A DNA stretch of 15,353 nt. It comes from an uncultured Bacilli bacterium. GTDB taxonomy: Bacteria > Bacillota_I > Bacilli_A > RF39 > UBA660. Shown piece after piece: positions 6,901 through 13,334 of this stretch; position 1 is the stretch's first letter; each line of letters opens with the position of its first letter. The translations under genes and the position numbers were made by a program. The stretch spans positions 1-15,353 of the forward strand of contig CALVRQ010000013.1 in NCBI GenBank assembly GCA_944358685.1, read 5' to 3'. The notes below the pieces were generated by a model. That model made no database searches, was not told where the DNA came from, and was given only the letters and a program-made list of their open reading frames with translations.

Positions 6901-7702
6901 TTCTTCCACCTTCTTTCGCTTCGTCTAAAATTTTATGTGAAGGTGCCAAAGCCTCTAATAAACGAATTCTTACTTCATCTAAAGAAAGATTATAAATAAG
7001 CTCACCATTCATTGCTATAGAAATTCTACTAGTTTCCTCAGAAACCACAAGTGCTATTGCATCAGTTCTCTCCGCAATTCCTAGCGCCGCTCTATGACGC
7101 GTACCAAGTCTTTTACTAATAGCCATACTATCACTTGTTGGGAAAACCGCACCTGCACATATAATCTTATCCCCACGAATAATTACGCCACCATCGTGAA
7201 GCGGATTATTCGTAAAGAAAATAGATGATAAAAGTGGTCCAGAAATATCCGCATAAATTTTCTGAGCCTTTTCCACATAACTTGCTAAACTATTTTCTCT
7301 TTCAATAACAATTAAAGCCCCAATATGCATCTTTCTCATATAATCGGCAGAACTAGTAATCTCGCCAATTGATTTTTCAAGTTCGCTTAAAGATAACGTT
7401 TTATGTCTACCAAGTAATTGCGCCCTTCCAAGTTGCTCCAAAGCATCTCTAATTTCCGGTTGAAAAATAACAATCAAAGCAAGTGGTGCCCATTCAATTA
7501 CATAATCAATCAAATAACCAATTGTAACTAAATCCAAAGCATCTGCCAAAAACTTTGTAATCACAATGATTAAAATACCTTTAAAAAGCATAATCATTTT
7601 AACATTTTTTCGTAAACTCTTTAATATAAAATAAAATAAAGCCCATACTAATAAGATATCAAGTATCTTCCTAGCTAATTCAACTAATGATTCTATTGTC
7701 AT
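6893..7702 (-). CDS. cdaA: Diadenylate cyclase CdaA (c-di-AMP synthase)
   Basis: Makes cyclic di-AMP from two ATP at the membrane. Numbering from the upstream ATG (7717): three hydrophobic segments (about 18-33, 43-60, 66-85), then the DAC domain at about 95-260. The two hallmark motifs are present: DGG (175-177, in NPLHDGGVIIRGD; DGA in most relatives) and RHR (207-209, in LGTRHRAALG), followed by SEETSRIS. The ATG at 7717 is part of the SD region itself: GGAGGT lies 7-8 nt upstream of the ATG at 7702, so I choose 7702 (269 aa). It is followed by cdaR with an 8-bp overlap. The Gly in the DGA position is a mild substitution of a near-invariant Ala. The upstream region carries an extended -10 overlapped by an inverted repeat. 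Confidence 0.96.
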   Translation of the reverse strand: MTIESLVELARKILDILLVWALFYFILKSLRKNVKMIMLFKGILIIVITKFLADALDLVTIGYLIDYVIEWAPLALIVIFQPEIRDALEQLGRAQLLGRHKTLSLSELEKSIGEITSSADYMRKMHIGALIVIERENSLASYVEKAQKIYADISGPLLSSIFFTNNPLHDGGVIIRGDKIICAGAVFPTSDSMAISKRLGTRHRAALGIAERTDAIALVVSEETSRISIAMNGELIYNLSLDEVRIRLLEALAPSHKILDEAKEGGRNE

Positions 7703-7729
7703 TGAAATAACCTCCATCTAACTTAAATA

Positions 7730-7755
7730 ATTATATCATACTTAAGCGTATGATA
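7730..7755 (-). promoter_or_regulatory. cdaA promoter with overlapping inverted repeat (possible operator)
   Basis: An extended -10, TGATATAAT (7730-7738), is overlapped by an 8-bp inverted repeat (7734-7741 and 7748-7755; arms ATCATAC/GTATGAT plus one A-T pair) around a 6-bp centre with CTTAAG. The repeat covers the spacer and the edge of the -10, where a repressor could exclude polymerase. No U-tract follows, so it is not a terminator. Operator function is inference. Confidence 0.5.
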
Positions 7756-7808
7756 AAACCCTTTATTTTTTTAAAATTCATAAATCCCCCTAAATAAAAG
7801 AAAAAAAT

Positions 7809-7832
7809 GAAATTCTTTTTTTTAAGAATTCC
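7809..7832 (-). terminator. Intrinsic terminator of the Ser/Thr/Val-rich membrane protein gene
   Basis: GGAATTCTT pairs with AAGAATTTC (9 bp, one G-T) around an A-rich loop, followed by ATTTTTTTCTTTT. The stop codon (7822-7824) is in the loop. Confidence 0.75.
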
Positions 7833-8523
7833 ATATATTATTATCCACTTTAGGTTCACTAACTGTAGCATTAGCTACTGGCGTTTCAGGCACCTCTGAC
7901 TGAACATCTAACACCTCAGGCATTTGATTAACACTACTATCTACTACTGGAGTTTCGCTAATACTTGAATCCATTGTAGGAACCTCACTTAAAGTTGGTA
8001 AGGTTTTAGGAAGCTCTTCAACATTTGTAAACGACTCTGTTGGACTAACTTCACTCGCATTTACAGTAGGTTCTACTGTAGGTAATACATTTATATTTGC
8101 AATCTCATCAACAATCGGAACTTCTGCATTATTCAAAGTAGGTTCCAATGTTGAAACTTCACCCGAATTTGAAACACCTTCCATAACCGCGTTCATATTT
8201 GTTGAAGACTCTACGGCAGAAACATCACTTACATTTGTAAGAGGTTCTACTGTTGAAACTGAACTAACATCCAAATTATCCGACTTAACATCTTCATTAT
8301 CTAATGTAGTGTTTTTAATCTCAGGCATAGTCGCCCAATCATCATTCTTAACCTCGGTTACTTTATTATCAGGCTCCACCGTAGTAACCTTCTTATCACT
8401 AGAATCATTATCTTTTTTTTCTACATTTTTAGGTTTTTTCATACTCTCAGATAAATAGCCAATTAAAGCCAAAAGCACAAGAATTGCAATTAAAATAATC
8501 CAAAACCAAATTGAAAATTCCAT
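7822..8523 (-). CDS. TM-anchored protein with long repetitive Ser/Thr/Val/Glu/Pro-rich tail
   Basis: No family is recognised. The 233-aa product has one N-terminal TM (about 5-24, starting MEFSIWFWIILIAIL), a short Lys-rich segment (29-45), and then an acidic, probably disordered tail to the C-terminus. From about residue 86 the tail is built of degenerate 10-13-residue units with the pattern V-S/P-x-x-E/D-P/S-x-x-N-x-S/A-E (for example VSTVEPLTNVSD, VSTLEPTLNNAE, VLPTVEPTVNASE, VPTMDSSISE). It ends in NNIWNS. No cysteine and no folded domain are visible. The layout resembles a division- or envelope-protein linker such as that of ZipA, but without a terminal domain; that comparison is weak. 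ATG at 8523 has GGAAGGGG upstream. Single-gene unit. Confidence 0.7.
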   Translation of the reverse strand: MEFSIWFWIILIAILVLLALIGYLSESMKKPKNVEKKDNDSSDKKVTTVEPDNKVTEVKNDDWATMPEIKNTTLDNEDVKSDNLDVSSVSTVEPLTNVSDVSAVESSTNMNAVMEGVSNSGEVSTLEPTLNNAEVPIVDEIANINVLPTVEPTVNASEVSPTESFTNVEELPKTLPTLSEVPTMDSSISETPVVDSSVNQMPEVLDVQSEVPETPVANATVSEPKVDNNIWNS

Positions 8524-8551
8524 AAAACTTGCCCCTTCCTATTATATACAA

Positions 8552-8580
8552 ATAATATCATTTTTTTATATTCATTTCAA
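8552..8580 (-). promoter_or_regulatory. Promoter of the Ser/Thr/Val-rich membrane protein gene
   Basis: The -35 TTGAAA (8575-8580), a 17-bp spacer and the -10 TATTAT (8552-8557) are seen. A second TATAAT at 8541-8546 is an alternative -10 with a poorer -35. The promoter begins just after the trmL stop, and no terminator is visible between them. Confidence 0.6.
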
Positions 8581-8582
8581 TA

Positions 8583-9089
8583 CTATCTTTCTAAATAATC
8601 CGCACCTTTAAATGGCTCATCAAAAAGTAATCCATCATAATTTTGTTGCCTCAAAACTTCATATACCATAATAGCCACAGTATTCGAAACATTAAGTGCC
8701 CTCACCTTATCCGTCATCGGTATTCTAAGACACGTATCTAAATGATCCTTCAAAATTTCCTTTGGAATCCCTGTACTCTCTTTACCAAACACTAAATAAA
8801 TATTCTCACTTTTATCACTATAATCAAAAGATGAATGAGGTTTGTGACCATAACGCGTCAAAAAATAAAAAGTTCCATCATTCTTACTCAAAAAATCATC
8901 AAAATTTTCATATAAAGTATAATCACATTCATTGACATAATTAGCGCCACTTCTTTTAACCACTTTTTCATCTAAACTAAATCCTAAAGGTTTAATTAAA
9001 TGAAGTTTAGTATTAGTAGCCACGCAAGTACGCATAATATTACCAGTATTTTGCGGAATCTCTGGTTCGTATAAAACTACATTAAGCAT
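8583..9089 (-). CDS. trmL: tRNA (cytidine(34)-2'-O)-methyltransferase TrmL
   Basis: A SPOUT methyltransferase that 2'-O-methylates the wobble nucleotide of certain tRNA-Leu isoacceptors using S-adenosylmethionine. Family motifs are clear: VVLYEPEIPQNTGNIMRTC near the N-terminus, then LVFGKESTGIP, and LRIPMTDKVRALNVSNTVAI, which forms the SAM-binding trefoil knot. Length (168 aa) is normal for this short SPOUT class. An upstream GTG (9098) is possible, but ATG at 9089 aligns with the family start (MLNVVLYEPEIPQNTGN) and has GGGGTG 6 nt upstream. It overlaps the preceding gene by 8 bp, so it is the distal gene of the group starting near 11031. No terminator is visible after it. Confidence 0.95.
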   Translation of the reverse strand: MLNVVLYEPEIPQNTGNIMRTCVATNTKLHLIKPLGFSLDEKVVKRSGANYVNECDYTLYENFDDFLSKNDGTFYFLTRYGHKPHSSFDYSDKSENIYLVFGKESTGIPKEILKDHLDTCLRIPMTDKVRALNVSNTVAIMVYEVLRQQNYDGLLFDEPFKGADYLER

Positions 9090-9597
9090 CACTCGCACCC
9101 CAACCTTCTACAATTGCTTCCAACCTTTTTACCGAATAATCATTAACATCATTTAAAACATTTACAATCTTACCATCGGTAAACAAATATAAACTAGCTT
9201 CAGAATTAACAATTTGATTTTTAATTTTTGAACTGTAAGCAAAATCATTCTTAAGCATATCATAAAAACTATTAGTATCAACCTCGTCCAAATTCATATA
9301 AAGTACATCGTCATTAAGTTCTAATTTTTGAACCAAATTCTTAAAATCATCTTCAAAATCTTTAATTTCTGAATTATGTCCTGAAGAAACATACAAAATA
9401 AATCTTTGATTTTCCAAAACATAATTAGAAATTTCATCACTCTTAATCTCTCTAACAACTCTCGTCATTACCGAATTTTGAGCGTAATATTCCTTTGTCG
9501 TAATATACCAATCACGAACATAAAATACCGCTACTACAGTCACTAAAAAAGCCAAAATAAGTATGACATAATTTTTTGCTGGCACTTCTTTTTTCAT
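9082..9597 (-). CDS. Membrane-anchored thioredoxin-like protein without cysteines
   Basis: Counting from an upstream GTG (9615): one TM segment (about 15-33), a linker, and a domain at about 55-173 with thioredoxin-like strand-helix order. The strand RFILYVSSGHNSEI occupies the position where Trx has its CxxC, followed by DDVLYMNLDEVD and SEASLYLFTDGKIVN (the cis-Pro strand and turn) and a final helix. The sequence contains no Cys at all, so thiol chemistry is excluded; a structural or binding role is likely. ATG at 9597 has AGGAGG 8 nt upstream and is preferred (171 aa). It lies 26 bp after the AAA+ gene and overlaps trmL. No named family is recognised; the fold call rests on pattern and needs structure prediction. 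Confidence 0.7.
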   Translation of the reverse strand: MKKEVPAKNYVILILAFLVTVVAVFYVRDWYITTKEYYAQNSVMTRVVREIKSDEISNYVLENQRFILYVSSGHNSEIKDFEDDFKNLVQKLELNDDVLYMNLDEVDTNSFYDMLKNDFAYSSKIKNQIVNSEASLYLFTDGKIVNVLNDVNDYSVKRLEAIVEGWGASDA

Positions 9598-9623
9598 TTT
9601 TACCCTCCTTTTCACATTTTTAA

Positions 9624-10622
9624 TTAAAGTTCATCTTCTACATCAATGTCTTCAATCTTAACATCAGGTAAAACAATATTTTTTTCTTCACAAATACGTA
9701 AAAACTTCTCTCTAAAAGCAGCACATTCTTTTACTCTACTATCAGGATAAATTCGTTTACTATCGCGTATTGCAATATAGACATCTAAAATTCCAACTTC
9801 TTCCTTATTTTCAAACAAAGCATTTGAAAACGAACCAGACAAAACTGAAAGAGAAACATCTGGATACATTGCTGAAAGACCATAAACCCTCTTATACTCA
9901 CTAGTCGCATCAACAATTGATTCCATAAGTAAACGTCTAATAAAACCATTTTGTATCATTTTAATACCTGTTTTATACTCAATCTTTGGAATTGTACCAA
10001 GTAAAATCTGAATAGTAGCCTCCCTATCAGGTTCCAAAACATCAATTCTATCAAAACGTCTTAAAAAGGCTCTATCTCTAACAATATACGTTTCATATTC
10101 AATTGTCGTTGTCGCACCAATTGCCTTAATATCTCCACGGTCCAAAGCTGGCTTTAAAATATTAGCTAAATCCATCGGTCCATCAGCTGCTCCACCAATT
10201 AATGTATGCACTTCATCAATAAAAAGAATAGTTTTTGGAGCTCTTTTAAGTTCCGAAACAATCAAATTAGTAACTGACTCTTGTTTTCCATTAACCACCA
10301 TCGTCCCAAGCATAGAAGAAGTATTAATCTTTAAAATATTAAACCCCCTTAAAGCATTAGGCACATCTCCTCTTTGTATCTTATATGCAATACCTTCAAC
10401 AATCGCTGTTTTACCAATACCAGGTTTACCAATAAGCAAAGCTGACTTATCAGGAGTAAGTAAAACCAAAATCGTTTTCTTAATCTCATCTTCACGAGCA
10501 ATCGCTGGATTAGTCACATACTCTTTTGTCGTTAAATTTTCACAATAATTCGTAATAATTGGAAACTGAACTGGATCAAGTGGTACCACTTCATTTATCA
10601 CATTCATATTATTTTCATTCAT
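9624..10622 (-). CDS. Single-domain AAA+ ATPase resembling the D1 domain of ClpB/ClpC
   Basis: The 332-aa protein aligns by eye with one Clp D1 module. It has AREDEIKKTILVLL (42-55), Walker A GKPGIGKT (65-72), GDVPNALRG (85-93), Walker B ILFIDE (132-137) followed by VHTLIGGA, LKPAL.RGDIKAIGATT (sensor 1), and an arginine-finger region DRAFLRRFDRI (183-193). A small domain with YPDVSLSVL near 253-261 follows. The ClpN repeats, middle coiled coil, D2 ring and ClpP-binding loop are all absent. The pore-loop motif KYRGEFE of ClpB D1 is not conserved (here about 106-118, GTMVVNGKQESV), so canonical substrate threading is doubtful. ATG at 10622 has AAAGGA 8 nt upstream. It is 4 bp from the preceding thioredoxin lipoprotein gene. 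Cytoplasmic; partner unknown. Confidence 0.88.
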   Translation of the reverse strand: MNENNMNVINEVVPLDPVQFPIITNYCENLTTKEYVTNPAIAREDEIKKTILVLLTPDKSALLIGKPGIGKTAIVEGIAYKIQRGDVPNALRGFNILKINTSSMLGTMVVNGKQESVTNLIVSELKRAPKTILFIDEVHTLIGGAADGPMDLANILKPALDRGDIKAIGATTTIEYETYIVRDRAFLRRFDRIDVLEPDREATIQILLGTIPKIEYKTGIKMIQNGFIRRLLMESIVDATSEYKRVYGLSAMYPDVSLSVLSGSFSNALFENKEEVGILDVYIAIRDSKRIYPDSRVKECAAFREKFLRICEEKNIVLPDVKIEDIDVEDEL

Positions 10623-10626
10623 TTTA

Positions 10627-11031
10627 TCAATCCTTTATATATCCATTTTCTTTAAACTTCTCTACAATTTTACTATTTCTTGCATTACCATCAATCCTGT
10701 TATGGGTATCTTCTTCTTCCCCATCAGTAATAAATACAGTTGTTGGTGTTCCAGAAATAGGAAATTTACTTGTAAGTGAGCCTTCTTCTTCATCAGATAA
10801 TTTAGAAATATCAATATACTTAACATCTACATTATACTCTTTAATAATGTCATTTAATGTAATTTCATAAGCGGCGCAAGCACTACAAGTACTTGAACCT
10901 ATAAATAAAATAAAATCTTCTTTATTCTCTATCATATTATTAAGTTCACTATAATTTACCTCATCATAAGTTGACTTACCACATCCTGTAAGCATAAACA
11001 TTATAGTAAATAAAATAAAAATTTTCTTCAT
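10627..11031 (-). CDS. Thioredoxin-fold lipoprotein with CSAC active site
   Basis: The 134-aa product begins MKKIFILF with a lipobox LTGC (Cys17) and so is a surface lipoprotein. A thioredoxin-like domain follows: the strand DFILFIGSST leads into CSAC (49-52) at the start of a helix, then VDVKYIDISKL, then a cis-Pro motif GTPTTVF (Pro96) and DGEEEDTHNRIDG before the terminal helix. This is the normal layout of extracytoplasmic thiol-disulfide proteins. An in-frame start 22 codons upstream (11097) is possible, but the ATG at 11031 directly precedes the signal peptide and has GGTGA nearby. It probably heads a co-transcribed group with the AAA+ gene (4-bp gap), the membrane thioredoxin-like gene and trmL. 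Redox partner unknown. Confidence 0.88.
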   Translation of the reverse strand: MKKIFILFTIMFMLTGCGKSTYDEVNYSELNNMIENKEDFILFIGSSTCSACAAYEITLNDIIKEYNVDVKYIDISKLSDEEEGSLTSKFPISGTPTTVFITDGEEEDTHNRIDGNARNSKIVEKFKENGYIKD

Positions 11032-11046
11032 ACTATCACCAATATC

Positions 11047-11052
11047 ATTATA
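11047..11052 (-). promoter_or_regulatory. Possible promoter -10 of the thioredoxin lipoprotein/AAA+ group
   Basis: A perfect TATAAT lies 16 bp upstream of the ATG at 11031, in the T-rich gap after the LysM gene. No good -35 is seen. A short ATGGC/GCCAT repeat around a long T-rich stretch (about 11060-11100) could weakly attenuate read-through from the LysM gene. Confidence 0.35.
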
Positions 11053-11103
11053 TAACAAAAAATGGCAAAAAAAAAGACAAATAAAAAACAAAGCCATAAA
11101 ACT

Positions 11104-11559
11104 TTATTTTTTATAAACAATTAATTGATCACCAGTCAAATAAATAGTTCCATTTTCTCTGGCAATTTCATTCGCATTAACACCAAAAAAACGAATTAAA
11201 TCATTAAAAGTATCATTTTCACCAGTAATATAAAACATAACCCCACTTCTTGGAACCATAATCTTTTGACCTGGATAAATTATATCAGTATCATTTAACC
11301 CATTAAGCCTTAAAAGATGACTTGGATTTACATTATTAGCCTTCGCAATCGCATAAACATTGTCACCTTTTTTAACAACATATTCCATAAAATAAGGGTT
11401 TCCAACCTGACTTTTTGGAACCACAATAAAATCACCTGGCGTCAAAACACTACCAACCATAATTCCATTTAAGTTAGAGAGATTATCCGCTGAAATTCCA
11501 AAATTACTAGCCACACTAGCTAAAGTATCACCATTTTTGACTTGGTATATTGTATACAT
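11104..11559 (-). CDS. Three-LysM-domain protein without signal peptide
   Basis: The 151 aa are taken up by three LysM modules: about 2-48 (YQVKNGDTLASVASNFGIS to LTPGDFIVVP), 58-103 (YVVKKGDNVYAIAKANNVN to IYPGQKIMVP) and 108-149 (the third is degenerate, ending LTGDQLIVYK). LysM binds N-acetylglucosamine polymers such as peptidoglycan. No signal peptide, TM or lipobox is visible, and no catalytic domain is attached, so how or whether it leaves the cell is unclear. ATG at 11559 has GGGGTGA just upstream; no in-frame upstream start would add a signal sequence. It has a -10 element of its own and lies 72 bp before the thioredoxin lipoprotein. Intracellular LysM proteins are known in spore-formers, but nothing else here indicates sporulation. 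Confidence 0.9.
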   Translation of the reverse strand: MYTIYQVKNGDTLASVASNFGISADNLSNLNGIMVGSVLTPGDFIVVPKSQVGNPYFMEYVVKKGDNVYAIAKANNVNPSHLLRLNGLNDTDIIYPGQKIMVPRSGVMFYITGENDTFNDLIRFFGVNANEIARENGTIYLTGDQLIVYKK

Positions 11560-11575
11560 ATCATCACCCCACCAT

Positions 11576-11581
11576 ATTATA
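11576..11581 (-). promoter_or_regulatory. -10 element upstream of the LysM gene
   Basis: TATAAT 16 bp upstream of the LysM ATG, just after the terminator at 11600-11618. No convincing -35. Confidence 0.4.
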
Positions 11582-11599
11582 TGTTTTAAATATTAAAAA

Positions 11600-11618
11600 G
11601 ACTCTAATCATTAGAGCC
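11600..11618 (-). terminator. Intrinsic terminator of the polyprenyl synthase/bactofilin-like operon
   Basis: GGCTCTAA pairs with TTAGAGTC (8 bp, one G-T) with a 3-nt loop, followed by TTTTT (11595-11599). The stop codon TAG (11604-11606) is in the 3' arm. Confidence 0.8.
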
Positions 11619-12692
11619 AATTTTCTTTAAAATAACATCATATATTATTCCAATACCAATTATAGTAGTCAAAGTCGAAATAATAAAACTAATACCAGGA
11701 ATTAAATTTAATATAAATAAAATTGCAAGTCCAAAAATTCCTACCACAAGCATATTTATATCCTTATCAAAAAACTTCTGCCATAACTTATATCCTAATA
11801 AATAACCGGTAAATATCGTTGAAAGATACATTATAATAAAATATAAAGCAAGTAAAATAAGTGAAAGTGGAATACCTATTGACATCAAAAATAGAATAAC
11901 AATTATAAATGGAACAATAATCAAAAACATAAGTCCTTTAGTAAAAGTTTCCAATCCTTTATTAAAATCAAACTTATCATACTCTTTTTGAACACGAGTA
12001 AATATTTTAGATGCTGCCAAACTCAAAACTGCAAATATCAAAATAAGTGACATAAATGACCAAAATTTACCCATCAACATAGTAATAAATCCATCATCGT
12101 TATTTTCTAGCGCATCAGTCTTAATAATCTCACCTTTAACTACCCCATCAGCCACGTCGACTAACGCATCAGAAGGATAAGATAAATTACCATTAATAAT
12201 TGAACTGTCATCAATACTTACATTAGTTCCATATATTTTTACATTGCCTTCAATTTCAGCGCCACTAATTTTAATATTAGAACCATATATACTAATATTT
12301 CGTCCAACTTTACCATTAATTGTAATATCAGCACCAGCTACAATAACATCTCTTTGTAAATCTGCTTTTTTATCAATATCAATCACATTTCCAGCTATAA
12401 AAGCATCATTACTAACTACCCCTTTAACATCTAAAGAATTTCCTGCTGCAACTAAATATTCACTATCACCATTAAATGTAACTGTATTACCAATTATAAA
12501 ACTAACCCCTTCTGTTTTACCCTTCATCTCAGCATCATTACCAATAGCCGCGCTAGAACCTTTTACCTCATCTTCAATAACAGCCTTATTATCAATAACA
12601 CCTTTAAAATGATCTACCTCTTTTGCCATAACACTACTAGTCATCATAAAAGTCATAACTATAACCAAAAACAACTTAAATATTTTTTTCAT
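11604..12692 (-). CDS. Exported bactofilin-like beta-helix protein with C-terminal membrane domain
   Basis: The 362-aa product has a signal peptide (1-23, ending SSVMA), then a right-handed beta-helix-like region (about 28-190). In it, short glycine-ended strands recur about every 17 residues: AAIGN, FIIGN, VAAGN, FIAGN, VIVAGA, ISIYGS, VKIYGT, with Gly at 51, 68, 84, 101, 120, 137 and 155. This is the signature of bactofilin/polymer-forming cytoskeletal repeats. A membrane domain follows with about five TM segments (208-228, 253-273, 275-300, 312-331, 336-354). The beta-helix should be outside the cell, unlike cytoplasmic bactofilins. ATG at 12692 with GGAGG 6 nt upstream is preferred over one at 12719. 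It is the last gene of an operon with the lipoprotein 42 bp upstream. Function unknown. Confidence 0.8.
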   Translation of the reverse strand: MKKIFKLFLVIVMTFMMTSSVMAKEVDHFKGVIDNKAVIEDEVKGSSAAIGNDAEMKGKTEGVSFIIGNTVTFNGDSEYLVAAGNSLDVKGVVSNDAFIAGNVIDIDKKADLQRDVIVAGADITINGKVGRNISIYGSNIKISGAEIEGNVKIYGTNVSIDDSSIINGNLSYPSDALVDVADGVVKGEIIKTDALENNDDGFITMLMGKFWSFMSLILIFAVLSLAASKIFTRVQKEYDKFDFNKGLETFTKGLMFLIIVPFIIVILFLMSIGIPLSLILLALYFIIMYLSTIFTGYLLGYKLWQKFFDKDINMLVVGIFGLAILFILNLIPGISFIISTLTTIIGIGIIYDVILKKIGSND

Positions 12693-12734
12693 ATTCTGCC
12701 TCCAATCAAATATTACCAATAATTCCTTTGTAAA

Positions 12735-13334
12735 TCAATATGTAATTTCCAAATAACCATCAGGTACATTAAATAAATCTTCATCAACTTTATCCTTCTT
12801 TAAATTATATTTAAAAAATACATTTTTTTGAACTCCTTTATGCCTTATATAAACCAAATCATCGCCATCAAAATAATATGTTGACTCATCATTATCATTA
12901 GTATATTTCTCATAAATATACTTCTTACCATAAACCTTTTCTTCACCAGTTTCATAACCAGAAACTTTCAAAGTTGTCATATCATTAGGCAAAACTCCAT
13001 AAGCATAATCTTCTATTGGACTTTCAACTCTATTATAATTTTTCATCTGTGGATCCAAAGTATACATATAACCATCCTTTTGAATCACAATCATCTCGCT
13101 AGAACCATTAATCTCATAATAATACTTATCTCCACTTCTCGCCATAATAATCTTTGTATCATCATTTTTGTTATTATTTCTATCCCAAAGCTCTACATAA
13201 TAATTACTAGGATCAAAATCTTTAAAAAATAAATATGTTTTTGAATCTCCATTAGCCTTATCAATCACCTGAGTCTCTACTCCACATCCTACTAATAATA
13301 AAGCTAATAAACATAAAACAAACTTTTTAATCAT
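12735..13334 (-). CDS. Lipoprotein, possibly LolA-like fold
   Basis: The 199-aa product begins with a signal and the lipobox LLVGC (Cys17). The mature part is strand-rich, with GDKYYYEINGSSEMIVIQKDG-like alternation (about 68-88, split by short turns), then MYTLDPQMKNYNRV, and ends DEDLFNVPDGYLEITY. The YYYE-strand/turn/strand/'LFxxPxGY' pattern resembles LolA- and DUF4412-like lipoproteins, but the similarity is weak and I assign no function. No Cys besides the lipobox. Its ATG overlaps the stop of the polyprenyl synthase gene (ATGA, 4 bp), so translation is coupled; the SD is weak (GAGTGAG). The 42-bp gap to the bactofilin-like gene shows no terminator. Coupling to an isoprenoid gene suggests a shared envelope role (inference). 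Confidence 0.75.
   Translation of the reverse strand: MIKKFVLCLLALLLVGCGVETQVIDKANGDSKTYLFFKDFDPSNYYVELWDRNNNKNDDTKIIMARSGDKYYYEINGSSEMIVIQKDGYMYTLDPQMKNYNRVESPIEDYAYGVLPNDMTTLKVSGYETGEEKVYGKKYIYEKYTNDNDESTYYFDGDDLVYIRHKGVQKNVFFKYNLKKDKVDEDLFNVPDGYLEITY

Noticed and set aside
7703..7800. c-di-AMP (ydaO-type) riboswitch before cdaA
   Set aside because: The leader is too short and lacks the conserved motifs; only an inverted repeat is seen.
10559..10870. Plus-strand open frame opposite the AAA+ start and thioredoxin gene
   Set aside because: Spans the junction of two supported minus-strand genes and resembles no family.
11056..11103. Terminator between the LysM and thioredoxin lipoprotein genes
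   Set aside because: Only a 5-bp ATGGC/GCCAT pairing around a long T-rich loop; too weak to call.
12244..12612. Plus-strand open frame of 122 codons opposite the beta-helix gene
   Set aside because: Antisense shadow of the periodic beta-helix repeats; no SD, and the minus-strand gene is well supported.
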